Shown: one piece after another, positions 8,140-17,495 of the stretch
Position numbering within the stretch: the first letter of the stretch is position 1
Layout of the letters: the number at the start of each line of letters is the position of its first letter
DNA from: Pseudescherichia sp031987975
GTDB taxonomy: Bacteria; Pseudomonadota; Gammaproteobacteria; Enterobacterales; Enterobacteriaceae
Assembly: GCF_031987975.1 (NCBI RefSeq)
Contig: NZ_DALZYX010000012.1
Location: 1-64,000 of the forward strand
Direction: 5' to 3'
DNA length: 64,000 nucleotides
Notes under the pieces: model-generated
The model's input: the letters and a program-made list of their open reading frames with translations, nothing else
Databases searched by the model: none
Told to the model about the DNA's origin: nothing
Position numbers and translations under genes: made by a program

Positions 8140-9513
8140 TTAAATCAGGCGTGCTCTGGCGTCGCTGATGGCCTGCGCGACCTGCGTTGGCGATACACCA
8201 CCCTTCGCCGCACGCTTATCCAGACAGGATTGCAGGGAGAGTATCGGATAGACATCGTCGCCGATCGCGCTGCTGAATTTTTGCAGATCGGCCAGGGCCA
8301 GATCCTCCAGCGGTTTACCCTGAGCAATGGCTTCCACCACCGCTTCACCGACAATATGGTGCGCTTCACGGAACGGCACGCCCTTCGCGACCAGATAGTC
8401 CGCCAGTTCGGTGGCGTTAGCGTAGCCCTGCTGCGCCGCTTCCTGGCAGCGCGGACGTTTCACCTGGATACCATCCAGCACCAGCGCAGCCATATGCAGG
8501 CAGTCCAGCCAGGTGTCGAGGGCATCGAATAGCCCCTCTTTGTCTTCCTGCATATCTTTGTTATAGGCCAGCGGCAGCCCTTTCAGGGTCATCATCATGC
8601 CGGTCAGCGCGCCCTGCACGCGGCCGCATTTACCCCGGATCAGCTCCAGCGCATCCGGGTTTTTCTTCTGCGGCATCAGGGACGAGCCGGAGGTGACGCG
8701 ATCGGAGAGTTCAACAAAGCCCGCTTCACCGGTGTTAAAGAAGATCAGATCTTCGGCAAAGCGCGATAGATGCACCATGCCGATAGAGGCGTTAGAGAGC
8801 AGCTCTAACACGTGGTCGCGGTCGGATACGGTATCAAGGCTATTGCGGGTCGCACTGGCAAAGCCTAACCAGCCCGCCAGCTGCTCGCGATCGATCTCAT
8901 AGGCCGTCCCCGCCAGCGCGCCGCAGCCCAGCGGGCTAACGTCCAGACGCTTCAGGGCATCCTGCAGGCGGCTTTCGTCACGGGTCAGCATCTCAACATA
9001 GGCCAGACACCAGTGAGCAAAGGTCACCGGCTGTGCGCGCTGCAGGTGGGTATAGCCCGGCATCACTGCGTCCTGGTTCGCCTGTGCGGTTTCGACCAGC
9101 GCGCTTTGCAGCTGACGGTTTGCCGCCAGCAGTTCGGCTACGGTGTCTTTACACCACAGCTTCAGATCGGTTGCCACCTGGTCGTTACGGCTGCGGCCGG
9201 TGTGCAGTTTTTTACCCAACGGACCAACCTTGTCGATCAGCTTGCCTTCCACCCAGCTATGGATGTCTTCGGCGTCGCTCTCGAGGATCTGCTCCGGGTT
9301 AAGACGCACCTCTTCCAGCAGGTTGTTCAGCGCCTCTTCTAACTGCGCTTGCTCATCGGCGGTCAGTACGCCCACCGTCACCAGCGCTTTGGACCAGGCC
9401 ACAGAGCCGACGATATCCTGTTCGGCCAGGCGGTAGTCGAAGCGCAAAGAGTCATTGAACTGTTTGAACCGTTGATCCGCTGCCTGTGTAAAACGCCCAC
9501 CCCAAAGTGCCAT
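8140..9513 (-). CDS. argH: argininosuccinate lyase
   Basis: Last step of arginine synthesis: splits argininosuccinate into arginine and fumarate. It has 457 residues, as in E. coli. The fumarase/aspartase superfamily signature SSLMPQKKNPD with the mobile catalytic-serine loop lies at about 276-287. It is the last gene of argCBH and is separated from argB by a REP unit, which may lower its mRNA relative to argB. Confidence 0.97.
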   Translation of the reverse strand: MALWGGRFTQAADQRFKQFNDSLRFDYRLAEQDIVGSVAWSKALVTVGVLTADEQAQLEEALNNLLEEVRLNPEQILESDAEDIHSWVEGKLIDKVGPLGKKLHTGRSRNDQVATDLKLWCKDTVAELLAANRQLQSALVETAQANQDAVMPGYTHLQRAQPVTFAHWCLAYVEMLTRDESRLQDALKRLDVSPLGCGALAGTAYEIDREQLAGWLGFASATRNSLDTVSDRDHVLELLSNASIGMVHLSRFAEDLIFFNTGEAGFVELSDRVTSGSSLMPQKKNPDALELIRGKCGRVQGALTGMMMTLKGLPLAYNKDMQEDKEGLFDALDTWLDCLHMAALVLDGIQVKRPRCQEAAQQGYANATELADYLVAKGVPFREAHHIVGEAVVEAIAQGKPLEDLALADLQKFSSAIGDDVYPILSLQSCLDKRAAKGGVSPTQVAQAISDARARLI

Positions 9514-9540
9514 AACTCTCTTCCTTTATTCGTTTATTTC

Positions 9541-9572
9541 TGTCGGGTGGCGCTGCGCTTACCCGACCTACA
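9541..9572. repeat. REP element between argB and argH
   Basis: Palindromic unit with arms GTCGGGTGGCGC and GCGCTTACCCGAC, ending CCTAC. It lies inside the argCBH operon, in the 74 bp between argB and argH. Confidence 0.8.
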
Positions 9573-9587
9573 TTAATGCAAAAACGC

Positions 9588-10364
9588 TTACGCCAAAATA
9601 CGTGTGCCAATCGGCGTGCCGTTGAACAGCGCCGGAAGCTGCTCCGCGTGACGCCAGGAGGCGATGTCCACCGGGCGGCCCAGCGTGCGGGCGGCGTCCA
9701 GCGCGGCGTTAACCTTAACGATCATGCCGTCAGTAATAATGCCCTGGGCGATCAGCTGCTCGGCTTTCGCCGCCGTCATCTCGGCGATGCGCTGGCCTTT
9801 ACCGTCCAGAATACCGCTCACGTCGGAGAGCAGGATCAGATCTGCGCCGAGCGTTGCCGCCAGCGCCGTCGCCGCCTGATCGGCATTGACGTTCATCAGC
9901 AGGCCCTCTTCGGTTACGCCGATAGAGCTAACAACCGGCAGGAAACCGCCTGCCAGCAGCGTATTAATCAGCTCAGGTGAACCCGGCTGCGCCTGGCCCA
10001 CGTGGCCCAGATCGTCATCGAGCTGGGTGACCGTCACGCTATCACCGTCGCCGAGGAACAGGCCAACCGAAGCGATCTTATGTTTCTTCGCCCAGGCCAG
10101 CAGCGTTTTGTTGGCGGTGCCCGCCAGCGCGCCGGTAATAATATCGATCTGATCGGCAGGCGTGACGCGCAGGCCATTTTTCTTGGTCACCGGCAGGTTA
10201 AGCTGCTTCATCAGCTCATCGACCACGCAGCCGCCACCGTGAACGATCACCAGCGGACGTTGATGTGATTCGCGATAGTTAACCAGGGCGGTAAACAGAC
10301 GCGCCAGCGCTTCTTCGCTGTCCAGCAGTACACCACCGAGTTTGATAATTAATGGGTTCATCAT
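9588..10364 (-). CDS. argB: acetylglutamate kinase
   Basis: Phosphorylates N-acetylglutamate in arginine synthesis. The start MMNPLIIKLGG gives 258 residues, the E. coli length; a GTG one codon upstream and the second ATG are alternatives. Amino-acid-kinase motifs KLGG (about 8-11) and VHGGG (about 41-45) are present. The gene follows argC by only a few bases and is translated from the same operon. Confidence 0.96.
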   Translation of the reverse strand: MMNPLIIKLGGVLLDSEEALARLFTALVNYRESHQRPLVIVHGGGCVVDELMKQLNLPVTKKNGLRVTPADQIDIITGALAGTANKTLLAWAKKHKIASVGLFLGDGDSVTVTQLDDDLGHVGQAQPGSPELINTLLAGGFLPVVSSIGVTEEGLLMNVNADQAATALAATLGADLILLSDVSGILDGKGQRIAEMTAAKAEQLIAQGIITDGMIVKVNAALDAARTLGRPVDIASWRHAEQLPALFNGTPIGTRILA

Positions 10365-10370
10365 CACACC

Positions 10371-11375
10371 TTAAATAAGAGACTGCGTTTCAGGATAGCC
10401 GAAACGAATATTTGCACACTGCATTGCCTGGGCGGCAGCGCCTTTGAGTAGGTTATCTTCTGCGGCGACGATAATCAGATGCTCATCCTGCACGGCAAAG
10501 CCAATATCGCAGAACGGCAGACCGACCACGTTTTTCAACGCCGGAACACCTTTGTCATAGAGACGCACCAGCGGCTTATCGGCATACGCCTGCAGGTAAG
10601 TGACCGCAACCTGCTCTTTTGTCACGCCCGGCTTCAGGCGGCAGGTGATGGTCTCAAGGATCCCGCGCGGGAAGCTGCCCAGATGCGGCGTAAAAATCAC
10701 ATCCGTACCCAGATGAGTCGTAATTTCAGGATGGTGGCGATGGTTAAAAATACCGTACGGCTGCAGGCTCACTTCGCAGAAGCTGTTTGAGATTGCCGCC
10801 TTGCGCCCGGCACCGCTGACGCCGCTGGTGGCGTTGATCACCGGCCACTGGTTGAGATCCAGCAGCCCGGCGTCGATCAGCGGCTTCAGCGACAGCTGCG
10901 CTGCCGTCGGGTAGCAGCCCGGTACGGCCACCAGCTGCGCCTCTTTCAGTTTGTCAGCACTCCACTCCGCCAGGCCATACACCGCCTGCTCAAGCAGCTG
11001 CGGATGCTGGTGGGTGAAGCCATAGAATTTTTCATAGAACGCAGCGTCGTTGACACGGAACGCGCCGGAGAGGTCGAACACCACGCAGCCTGCCGCCAAA
11101 AACTGCGGGGCCAGGTCGTGACTCACCTCGTGGGCAGTCGCCAGAAACACCACATCGACGCCCTCAACAAACTCGCTGATATCGGACATCGGCTGCAGGG
11201 GCAGATCGACAATGCCTTTCAGCTGCGGGTGCAGATCGGAGATTAATTTTCCTGCATCATTGCTTTGCGCTGACACGGTCAAAGCGGTTATGGTCATATG
11301 AGGATGGCGATTCACGTAGCTTACAAGCTCTGCGCCCGCATAACCGCTAGCGCCCACAATCAGCGTATTCAACAT
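10371..11375 (-). CDS. argC: N-acetyl-gamma-glutamyl-phosphate reductase
   Basis: NADPH-dependent reduction of N-acetylglutamyl phosphate to the semialdehyde. It has 334 residues. The Rossmann motif GASGYAG is at 8-14 and the catalytic Cys154 lies in VPGCYPTAAQ. It is the first gene of argCBH, divergent from argE across two ARG boxes. Confidence 0.97.
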   Translation of the reverse strand: MLNTLIVGASGYAGAELVSYVNRHPHMTITALTVSAQSNDAGKLISDLHPQLKGIVDLPLQPMSDISEFVEGVDVVFLATAHEVSHDLAPQFLAAGCVVFDLSGAFRVNDAAFYEKFYGFTHQHPQLLEQAVYGLAEWSADKLKEAQLVAVPGCYPTAAQLSLKPLIDAGLLDLNQWPVINATSGVSGAGRKAAISNSFCEVSLQPYGIFNHRHHPEITTHLGTDVIFTPHLGSFPRGILETITCRLKPGVTKEQVAVTYLQAYADKPLVRLYDKGVPALKNVVGLPFCDIGFAVQDEHLIIVAAEDNLLKGAAAQAMQCANIRFGYPETQSLI

Positions 11376-11398
11376 CGGGTTCCTTTATGCTCAACGTC

Positions 11399-11437
11399 AA
11401 TGTATTTTTATTCACATTTACTGCATGAATATTGATA
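11399..11437. promoter_or_regulatory. ArgR operator: two ARG boxes
   Basis: Two 18-bp boxes, 11399-11416 (AATGTATTTTTATTCACA) and 11420-11437 (ACTGCATGAATATTGATA), are separated by exactly 3 bp, the usual spacing for ArgR hexamer binding. They lie in the argC-argE divergent control region and should repress both transcripts when arginine is plentiful. Confidence 0.88.
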
Positions 11438-11463
11438 CTATCACGACCTAAGGTGTGTCAACA

Positions 11464-12615
11464 ATGAAAATGAATTTACCGCCATTTATCGAGATCTACC
11501 GCGCCCTGATAGCCACGCCGTCGATCAGCGCCACGGAAGAAGCGCTGGATCAGAGCAATGCGTCTTTAATCAATCTGCTGGGTGGGTGGTTTGGCGACCT
11601 CGGGTTTAACGTTGAGATCCAGCCGGTGCCAGACACGCGCAATAAATTCAATATGCTGGCCAGCATTGGCCAGGGCGCGGGCGGCCTGCTGCTGGCCGGA
11701 CATACTGATACGGTGCCCTTTGACGATGGCCGCTGGACCCGCGACCCGTTCACTCTGACCGAGCATGAGAACAAGCTCTACGGCCTCGGGACGGCGGACA
11801 TGAAGGGTTTCTTCGCCTTTATTCTTGATGCGCTGCGTGACGTGGATGTAACGAAGCTGAAAAAGCCGCTCTACATCCTCGCTACTGCCGACGAAGAGAC
11901 CAGCATGGCGGGGGCACGCTACTTCTCTGAAAACACCTCGATTCGCCCGGACTGCGCCATTATCGGTGAACCGACCTCGTTGCAGCCGATCCGCGCCCAC
12001 AAGGGCCACATTTCCACAGCGGTACGGGTGCTGGGCCAGTCGGGGCACTCCAGCGATCCGGCGCGCGGCGTCAACGCCATCGAGCTGATGCATGACGCCA
12101 TTGGTCGCCTGATGCAGCTGCGCGACTCCCTGAAGGAGCGCTATCATTTTGAGGCCTTTACCGTACCCTATCCGACGCTGAACCTCGGCAGCCTGCACGG
12201 CGGCGATGCCTCCAACCGCATTTGCGCCTGCTGCGAGCTGCATATGGATATTCGTCCCCTGCCGGGCATGACGCTGAACGATCTCAACGGCCTGGTGAAC
12301 GATGCGCTGGCCCCGGTAAGCGAGCGCTGGCCGGGGCGTCTGAACGTTGCCGAGCTGCATCCGCCAATCCCGGGCTACGAATGTCCGCCGGATCACCAGC
12401 TAGTGCAGGTGGTAGAGAAGCTGCTCGGCGCAAAAACTGACGTGGTGAACTACTGCACCGAAGCGCCGTTTATCCAGACGCTCTGCCCGACTCTGGTGCT
12501 CGGCCCTGGCTCCATTAATCAGGCCCACCAGCCGGATGAGTACCTGGAGACGCGCTTTATCAAGCCCACCCGGGAGCTGATTACCCAGGTCGTGCATCAC
12601 TTTTGCTGGCACTGA
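11464..12615 (+). CDS. argE: acetylornithine deacetylase
   Basis: Removes acetyl from N-acetylornithine to give ornithine. It is an M20-type zinc enzyme of 383 residues. The metal-ligand motif GHTDTVPFD carries His80 and Asp82, and the catalytic ADEETSMAG motif lies at about 140-148. ATG at 11464 is chosen because it restores the family length; a GTG nine bases upstream is in frame. It is transcribed divergently from argCBH under shared ARG boxes. Confidence 0.96.
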   Translation: MKMNLPPFIEIYRALIATPSISATEEALDQSNASLINLLGGWFGDLGFNVEIQPVPDTRNKFNMLASIGQGAGGLLLAGHTDTVPFDDGRWTRDPFTLTEHENKLYGLGTADMKGFFAFILDALRDVDVTKLKKPLYILATADEETSMAGARYFSENTSIRPDCAIIGEPTSLQPIRAHKGHISTAVRVLGQSGHSSDPARGVNAIELMHDAIGRLMQLRDSLKERYHFEAFTVPYPTLNLGSLHGGDASNRICACCELHMDIRPLPGMTLNDLNGLVNDALAPVSERWPGRLNVAELHPPIPGYECPPDHQLVQVVEKLLGAKTDVVNYCTEAPFIQTLCPTLVLGPGSINQAHQPDEYLETRFIKPTRELITQVVHHFCWH

Positions 12616-12853
12616 TGCCGCTGCCCTCTCCTGCGGGAGGGGGTACAAAAGTCGTAGTTAACATAAGTTCTACTTATCTGCTGTAAAGCGAATTAAATTT
12701 CGTAAATTACGCACGTTTATTCGGTTGCTGAACCGATTTCGCCGCAATTGACGCACGGGTTTTTACGTGGCTTTATAAAGAACAACTGAGAAAAATGTCC
12801 GGCAGATTTCAGATACAGGACATTTAAAATTGAGATGGGGTGTCTGGGTTAAC

Positions 12854-15505
12854 ATGAACGAACAATATTCCGCTTTGCGTAGTAATGTCAGTATGCTCGG
12901 CAAACTGCTGGGAGAAACCATTAAAGAAGCGCTGGGAGAGAACATTCTCGATCGCGTCGAAACGATCCGTAAGCTGTCTAAATCCTCACGCGCTGGCAAC
13001 GAAGCCAACCGCCAGGAGCTGCTCACCACGCTGCAAACTCTGTCAAATGACGAGCTGCTGCCGGTCGCCCGCGCCTTTAGCCAGTTTCTGAATCTGGCGA
13101 ATACCGCTGAGCAGTACCACAGTATTTCGCCGCAGGGCGAAGCGGCCAGCAACCCGGAAGTGATTGCCCGCACCCTCAGGAAGCTGAAGGAGCAACCCGA
13201 TCTCAATGAAGCCACGATTAAAAAAGCGGTGGAGTCGCTGTCGCTGGAGCTGGTGCTGACCGCGCACCCGACAGAGATCACCCGCCGAACCCTGATCCAC
13301 AAGATGGTCGAGGTCAACAACTGCCTCAAGCAGCTGGATAACAAAGAGATTGTCGATTATGAACGCAACCAGCTGATGCGCCGCCTGCGCCAGCTGATTG
13401 CCCAGTCCTGGCATACCGATGAGATCCGCAAGCATCGCCCCAGCCCGGTTGACGAAGCCAAATGGGGCTTTGCGGTGGTGGAAAATAGCCTCTGGGAGGG
13501 CGTGCCGAACTACCTGCGCGAGCTGAACGAGCAGCTGGACGAGAACCTTGGCTATAAGCTGCCGGTGGATTTTGTCCCGGTGCGCTTTACCTCCTGGATG
13601 GGCGGTGACCGCGACGGCAACCCGAACGTCACCGCGGAGATCACCCGCCACGTGCTGCTGCTGAGCCGCTGGAAAGCCACCGATCTGTTCCTGAAGGATA
13701 TTCAGGTGCTCATTTCTGAGCTGTCGATGGTGGAGTGTACCGACGAGCTGAGCGAGCTGGTTGGCGAGGCGGGTGCAAGCGAGCCGTATCGCTATCTGAT
13801 GAAGGGCCTGCGCGGCCAGCTGATGGCGACCCAGACCTGGCTGGAGGCGCGCCTGAAGGGCCAGCGCTTGCCGAAACCGGCTGGCCTGATCAGCCAGAAT
13901 GAGCAGCTGTGGGAGCCGCTCTATGCCTGCTATAAATCACTCCAGGCCTGCGGGATGGGCATCATCGCCAACGGCGAGCTACTGGATACCCTGCGCCGCG
14001 TGAAGTGCTTTGGCGTGCCGCTGGTGCGTATCGATGTCCGTCAGGAGAGCACTCGCCATACCGAAGCGCTGGGTGAGCTGACCCGCTATCTCGGCATTGG
14101 CGACTACGAAAGCTGGTCTGAAGCCGACAAGCAGGCGTTCCTGATCCGCGAGCTGAACTCTAAGCGTCCCCTGCTGCCACGCAGCTGGGAGCCAAGCAAC
14201 GAAACCCGCGAAGTGTTTAACACCTGTAAAGCGATCGTTGATGCGCCGCAAGGCTCCGTTGCCGCCTATGTCATCTCAATGGCGAAAACCCCATCCGACG
14301 TACTGGCCGTTCACCTGCTGCTGAAAGAGGCCGGGATCACCTTTGCCCTGCCAGTTGCGCCACTGTTTGAAACCCTCGACGACCTGAACAACGCCAACGA
14401 CGTAATGACCCAGCTGCTGAATATCGACTGGTATCGCGGCTTTATTCAAGGCAAACAGATGGTCATGATCGGCTATTCCGACTCGGCAAAAGACGCTGGC
14501 GTGATGGCTGCCTCCTGGGCGCAGTATCAGGCGCAGGACACGCTGATCAAGACCTGTGAGAAAGCGGGCATTGAGCTGACGCTGTTCCACGGTCGCGGCG
14601 GCTCTATTGGCCGCGGCGGTGCCCCGGCTCACGCGGCACTGCTCTCTCAGCCGCCGGGCAGCCTGAAAGGCGGCCTGCGCGTCACGGAACAGGGCGAGAT
14701 GATCCGCTTCAAGTACGGTCTGCCGGAAATCACCGTTAGCAGCCTGTCGCTCTACACCAGCGCCATTCTGGAAGCCAACCTGCTACCGCCACCGGAGCCG
14801 AAAGAGGAGTGGCGTCATATCATGGACGAGCTGTCGGATATCTCCTGTGAGATGTATCGCGGCTACGTACGTGAAAATGAAGATTTCGTTCCCTACTTCC
14901 GTTCCGCAACGCCGGAGCAGGAGCTGGGCAAGCTGCCGCTCGGCTCGCGTCCGGCGAAGCGCCGTGCCACCGGCGGCGTTGAATCTTTACGCGCTATTCC
15001 GTGGATCTTTGCCTGGACGCAGAACCGCCTGATGCTGCCTGCCTGGTTAGGCGCGGGCGCGGCGCTGCAAAAGGTGATGAAAGAGGGCAAACAGAGCGAT
15101 CTGGAGACCATGTGCCGCGACTGGCCGTTCTTCTCCACCCGTCTGGGGATGCTGGAGATGGTGTTCGCCAAAGCCGACCTCTGGCTGGCTGACTACTACG
15201 ACCGCCGCCTGGTTAAACAGGAGCTGTGGCCGCTGGGTAGCGAGCTGCGTCAGCTGCTGGAGGATGACATCAAGGCGGTGCTGGCCATCGCCAACGACTC
15301 ACATCTGATGGCCGATCTGCCGTGGATTGCGGAGTCTATCCAGCTGCGTAACATCTACACCGATCCGCTCAACGTGCTACAGGCCGAGCTGCTGCACCGC
15401 TCGCGCCAGGCGGAGGAGGAAGGCAAAGAGCCGGATCCCCGCGTGGAGCAGGCGCTGATGGTAACTATCGCCGGCGTTGCGGCCGGTATGCGTAACACCG
15501 GTTAA
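12854..15505 (+). CDS. ppc: phosphoenolpyruvate carboxylase
   Basis: Anaplerotic enzyme forming oxaloacetate from PEP and bicarbonate. With the MNEQYSALRS start it has 883 residues, identical in length to E. coli. Catalytic His138 is visible in LTAHPTEITRR. The lysine in GYSDSAKDAG (about 546) and the loop GRGGSIGRGG (about 580-589) are intact. Its C-terminus, MRNTG, carries the conserved terminal glycine. A strong terminator follows. Confidence 0.98.
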   Translation: MNEQYSALRSNVSMLGKLLGETIKEALGENILDRVETIRKLSKSSRAGNEANRQELLTTLQTLSNDELLPVARAFSQFLNLANTAEQYHSISPQGEAASNPEVIARTLRKLKEQPDLNEATIKKAVESLSLELVLTAHPTEITRRTLIHKMVEVNNCLKQLDNKEIVDYERNQLMRRLRQLIAQSWHTDEIRKHRPSPVDEAKWGFAVVENSLWEGVPNYLRELNEQLDENLGYKLPVDFVPVRFTSWMGGDRDGNPNVTAEITRHVLLLSRWKATDLFLKDIQVLISELSMVECTDELSELVGEAGASEPYRYLMKGLRGQLMATQTWLEARLKGQRLPKPAGLISQNEQLWEPLYACYKSLQACGMGIIANGELLDTLRRVKCFGVPLVRIDVRQESTRHTEALGELTRYLGIGDYESWSEADKQAFLIRELNSKRPLLPRSWEPSNETREVFNTCKAIVDAPQGSVAAYVISMAKTPSDVLAVHLLLKEAGITFALPVAPLFETLDDLNNANDVMTQLLNIDWYRGFIQGKQMVMIGYSDSAKDAGVMAASWAQYQAQDTLIKTCEKAGIELTLFHGRGGSIGRGGAPAHAALLSQPPGSLKGGLRVTEQGEMIRFKYGLPEITVSSLSLYTSAILEANLLPPPEPKEEWRHIMDELSDISCEMYRGYVRENEDFVPYFRSATPEQELGKLPLGSRPAKRRATGGVESLRAIPWIFAWTQNRLMLPAWLGAGAALQKVMKEGKQSDLETMCRDWPFFSTRLGMLEMVFAKADLWLADYYDRRLVKQELWPLGSELRQLLEDDIKAVLAIANDSHLMADLPWIAESIQLRNIYTDPLNVLQAELLHRSRQAEEEGKEPDPRVEQALMVTIAGVAAGMRNTG

Positions 15506-15517
15506 TCTCGCCCTTCC

Positions 15518-15555
15518 CCGCTTCCCCCGCAATCGGACGGGGGAAGCGGCTATTT
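15518..15555 (+). terminator. ppc terminator
   Basis: An 11-bp stem CCGCTTCCCCC / GGGGGAAGCGG is followed by CTATTTT, just after ppc. Confidence 0.85.
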
Positions 15556-15647
15556 TCATTATCCCCCGTCTCGTTAAGGTTAACTTAAGCAACGCTGCTT
15601 AATCTTTGCGCGCTACTCCAGCGACTTTGATAAGGCACGTTTTTGTT

Positions 15648-17372
15648 ATGCTCTCTACATCTTCCCCGGCGAAGGCCGCTTTTAGCTGGAAGGCCTTACT
15701 GTGGGCCTTGCTCTACGTCTGTTACTTCTCTTCTGTTCTCCAGGTAGCCATTATTATTACCGGCTACAGCGGCTCCGTTGGCCTGCGCGACTCCCTGCTC
15801 TTTAGCTCTCTTTGGCTTATTCCACTGCTGCTTTTTCCTCGGCAGATCCGCACGACGGCGGCCGTGATTGGCGTCATTTTATGGCTTCCTTCGCTCGCTG
15901 CGCTGGGCTATTACGTTATTTATGGGCAGGAGTTCTCCCAGAGCGTTCTGTACGTCATGTTTGAGTCCAACACCAGCGAGGCCAGCGAATTTCTGAGCCA
16001 GTACTTTAGCCTGAAGCTGGTGCTGGTGGCGCTGGGCTATACGGCGGTAGCGATTTTGCTGTGGACGCGCCTGCGCCCGGTCACGGTTCCCACGCCCTGG
16101 CGCTGGCTGGTCTGCGTCGCCATGCTCTACGGGCTGATCGTTAACCCAATCGCGCATAAGGTGCTGGTTCAGAAGAAGAGCGTTAAACGCGCGCTGATTA
16201 GCCTCTCTGGCCGCCTTGAACCCGCGGCCCCGTGGCAGTTTGTGGCAGGCTACGTCGAGTATCGCCACCAGCTAGCAAGCCTGACCAAACTGCTGAACAG
16301 CAACAATGCCCTGCCGCCGCTGGCGAACCTGCAGGACAGCTCTGGCAGCGCGCCGCGCACGCTGGTACTGGTAATTGGCGAGTCAACGCAGCGTAACCAT
16401 ATGAGTCTCTACGGCTATCCGCGTGAAACCACGCCGGAGCTGGATAAGCTGCATAAAACCGACAAAAATCTGACGGTCTTCAATCACGTGGTGACGTCCC
16501 GCCCCTACACCATTGAAATTTTGCAGCAGGCGCTGACCTTTGCCGACGAGAAAAACCCAGATCTCTACCTGACCAAACCATCGTTGATGAACATGATGAA
16601 GCAGGCCGGGTACAAGACGTTCTGGATCACCAACCAGCAGACCATGACTGAACGCAACACCATGCTGACGGTGTTCTCACAGCAGACGGACAAGCAGTTC
16701 TATATGAACCAGCAGCGCACCCAGAGCGCGCGCGAGTATGACACTAACGTGCTGGAGCCATTTAAACAGGTGCTGGCCGATCCTGCCCCGAAGAAGTTCA
16801 TCATCGTGCATCTGCTGGGTACCCATATCAAATACGCGTACCGCTATCCGGAACAGTGGAACATCTTTGATGGTAAAAGCGAGGGCGCTCCGGCGGGCCT
16901 GAGTCCAGAGCAGCTGGCATCCTATAACGCCTACGACAACGCTAACCGCTTTAATGACCACGTGCTGGCCAGCCTAATCGACGATTATAAAGCCACCGAT
17001 CCCAACGGCTTCCTGCTCTACTTCTCCGATCACGGTGAAGAGGTTTACGATACGCCGCCGCATAACATGCAGGGACGTAATGAAGAGGCCCCGACGCGCC
17101 ATATGTACACCATTCCGTTTATTCTTTGGACCTCACCGTCCTGGCAGGAAACCCACCCGCGCGATCTGGCCGCCGACGTTGACCGTAAGTACAGCAGCTC
17201 GCAGCTGATCCACACCTGGTCCGATCTGGCAGGGCTACGCTACGACGGCTTTGATCCGACCCGGTCGATCGCCAGCCCGCAGTTTGTACAGGCCACGCGC
17301 TGGATTGGTAATCCGTACAAGAAAAACGCCCTGCACGACTATGACGCGTTGCCGTTAAATGTCACGCATTAA
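15648..17372 (+). CDS. eptC: inner-core LPS phosphoethanolamine transferase
   Basis: Also called cptA or yijP. It adds phosphoethanolamine to the heptose I phosphate of the LPS core. The 574-residue protein starts at MLSTSSPAK. Five N-terminal membrane helices (about 15-180) precede a periplasmic sulfatase-fold domain. The catalytic-threonine region VIGESTQRNHMSLYGYPRET (about 247-266) and the metal motif SDHGEEVYD (about 466) are present. In E. coli a frw/pfl block separates eptC from katG; here katG is next. Confidence 0.93.
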   Translation: MLSTSSPAKAAFSWKALLWALLYVCYFSSVLQVAIIITGYSGSVGLRDSLLFSSLWLIPLLLFPRQIRTTAAVIGVILWLPSLAALGYYVIYGQEFSQSVLYVMFESNTSEASEFLSQYFSLKLVLVALGYTAVAILLWTRLRPVTVPTPWRWLVCVAMLYGLIVNPIAHKVLVQKKSVKRALISLSGRLEPAAPWQFVAGYVEYRHQLASLTKLLNSNNALPPLANLQDSSGSAPRTLVLVIGESTQRNHMSLYGYPRETTPELDKLHKTDKNLTVFNHVVTSRPYTIEILQQALTFADEKNPDLYLTKPSLMNMMKQAGYKTFWITNQQTMTERNTMLTVFSQQTDKQFYMNQQRTQSAREYDTNVLEPFKQVLADPAPKKFIIVHLLGTHIKYAYRYPEQWNIFDGKSEGAPAGLSPEQLASYNAYDNANRFNDHVLASLIDDYKATDPNGFLLYFSDHGEEVYDTPPHNMQGRNEEAPTRHMYTIPFILWTSPSWQETHPRDLAADVDRKYSSSQLIHTWSDLAGLRYDGFDPTRSIASPQFVQATRWIGNPYKKNALHDYDALPLNVTH

Positions 17373-17387
17373 ACAGAGCAGATCTGC

Positions 17388-17453
17388 CGGGTGGCGCTAC
17401 GCTTACCCGGCCTACACAACCCGTAGGCCCGTGCCAGCGTAGCGCCGCCGGGC
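17388..17453. repeat. pair of inverted REP units (BIME)
   Basis: Two REP palindromes face each other between the convergent eptC and katG: GCCGGGTGGCGCTACGCTTA at about 17388-17418, and the reversed copy starting GTAGGCCCG and ending CGCCGGGC at about 17424-17453. Confidence 0.85.
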
Positions 17454-17483
17454 AAAAAAATCCCCGCAAAAGCGGGGATTTTC
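17454..17483 (-). terminator. katG terminator
   Basis: The stem ATCCCCGC-AAAA-GCGGGGAT (17460-17479) has A/T runs on both sides. Read on the minus strand it gives a T-tract after katG; it may also stop eptC transcription. Confidence 0.88.
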
Positions 17484-17495
17484 ATATTTTAGCGT

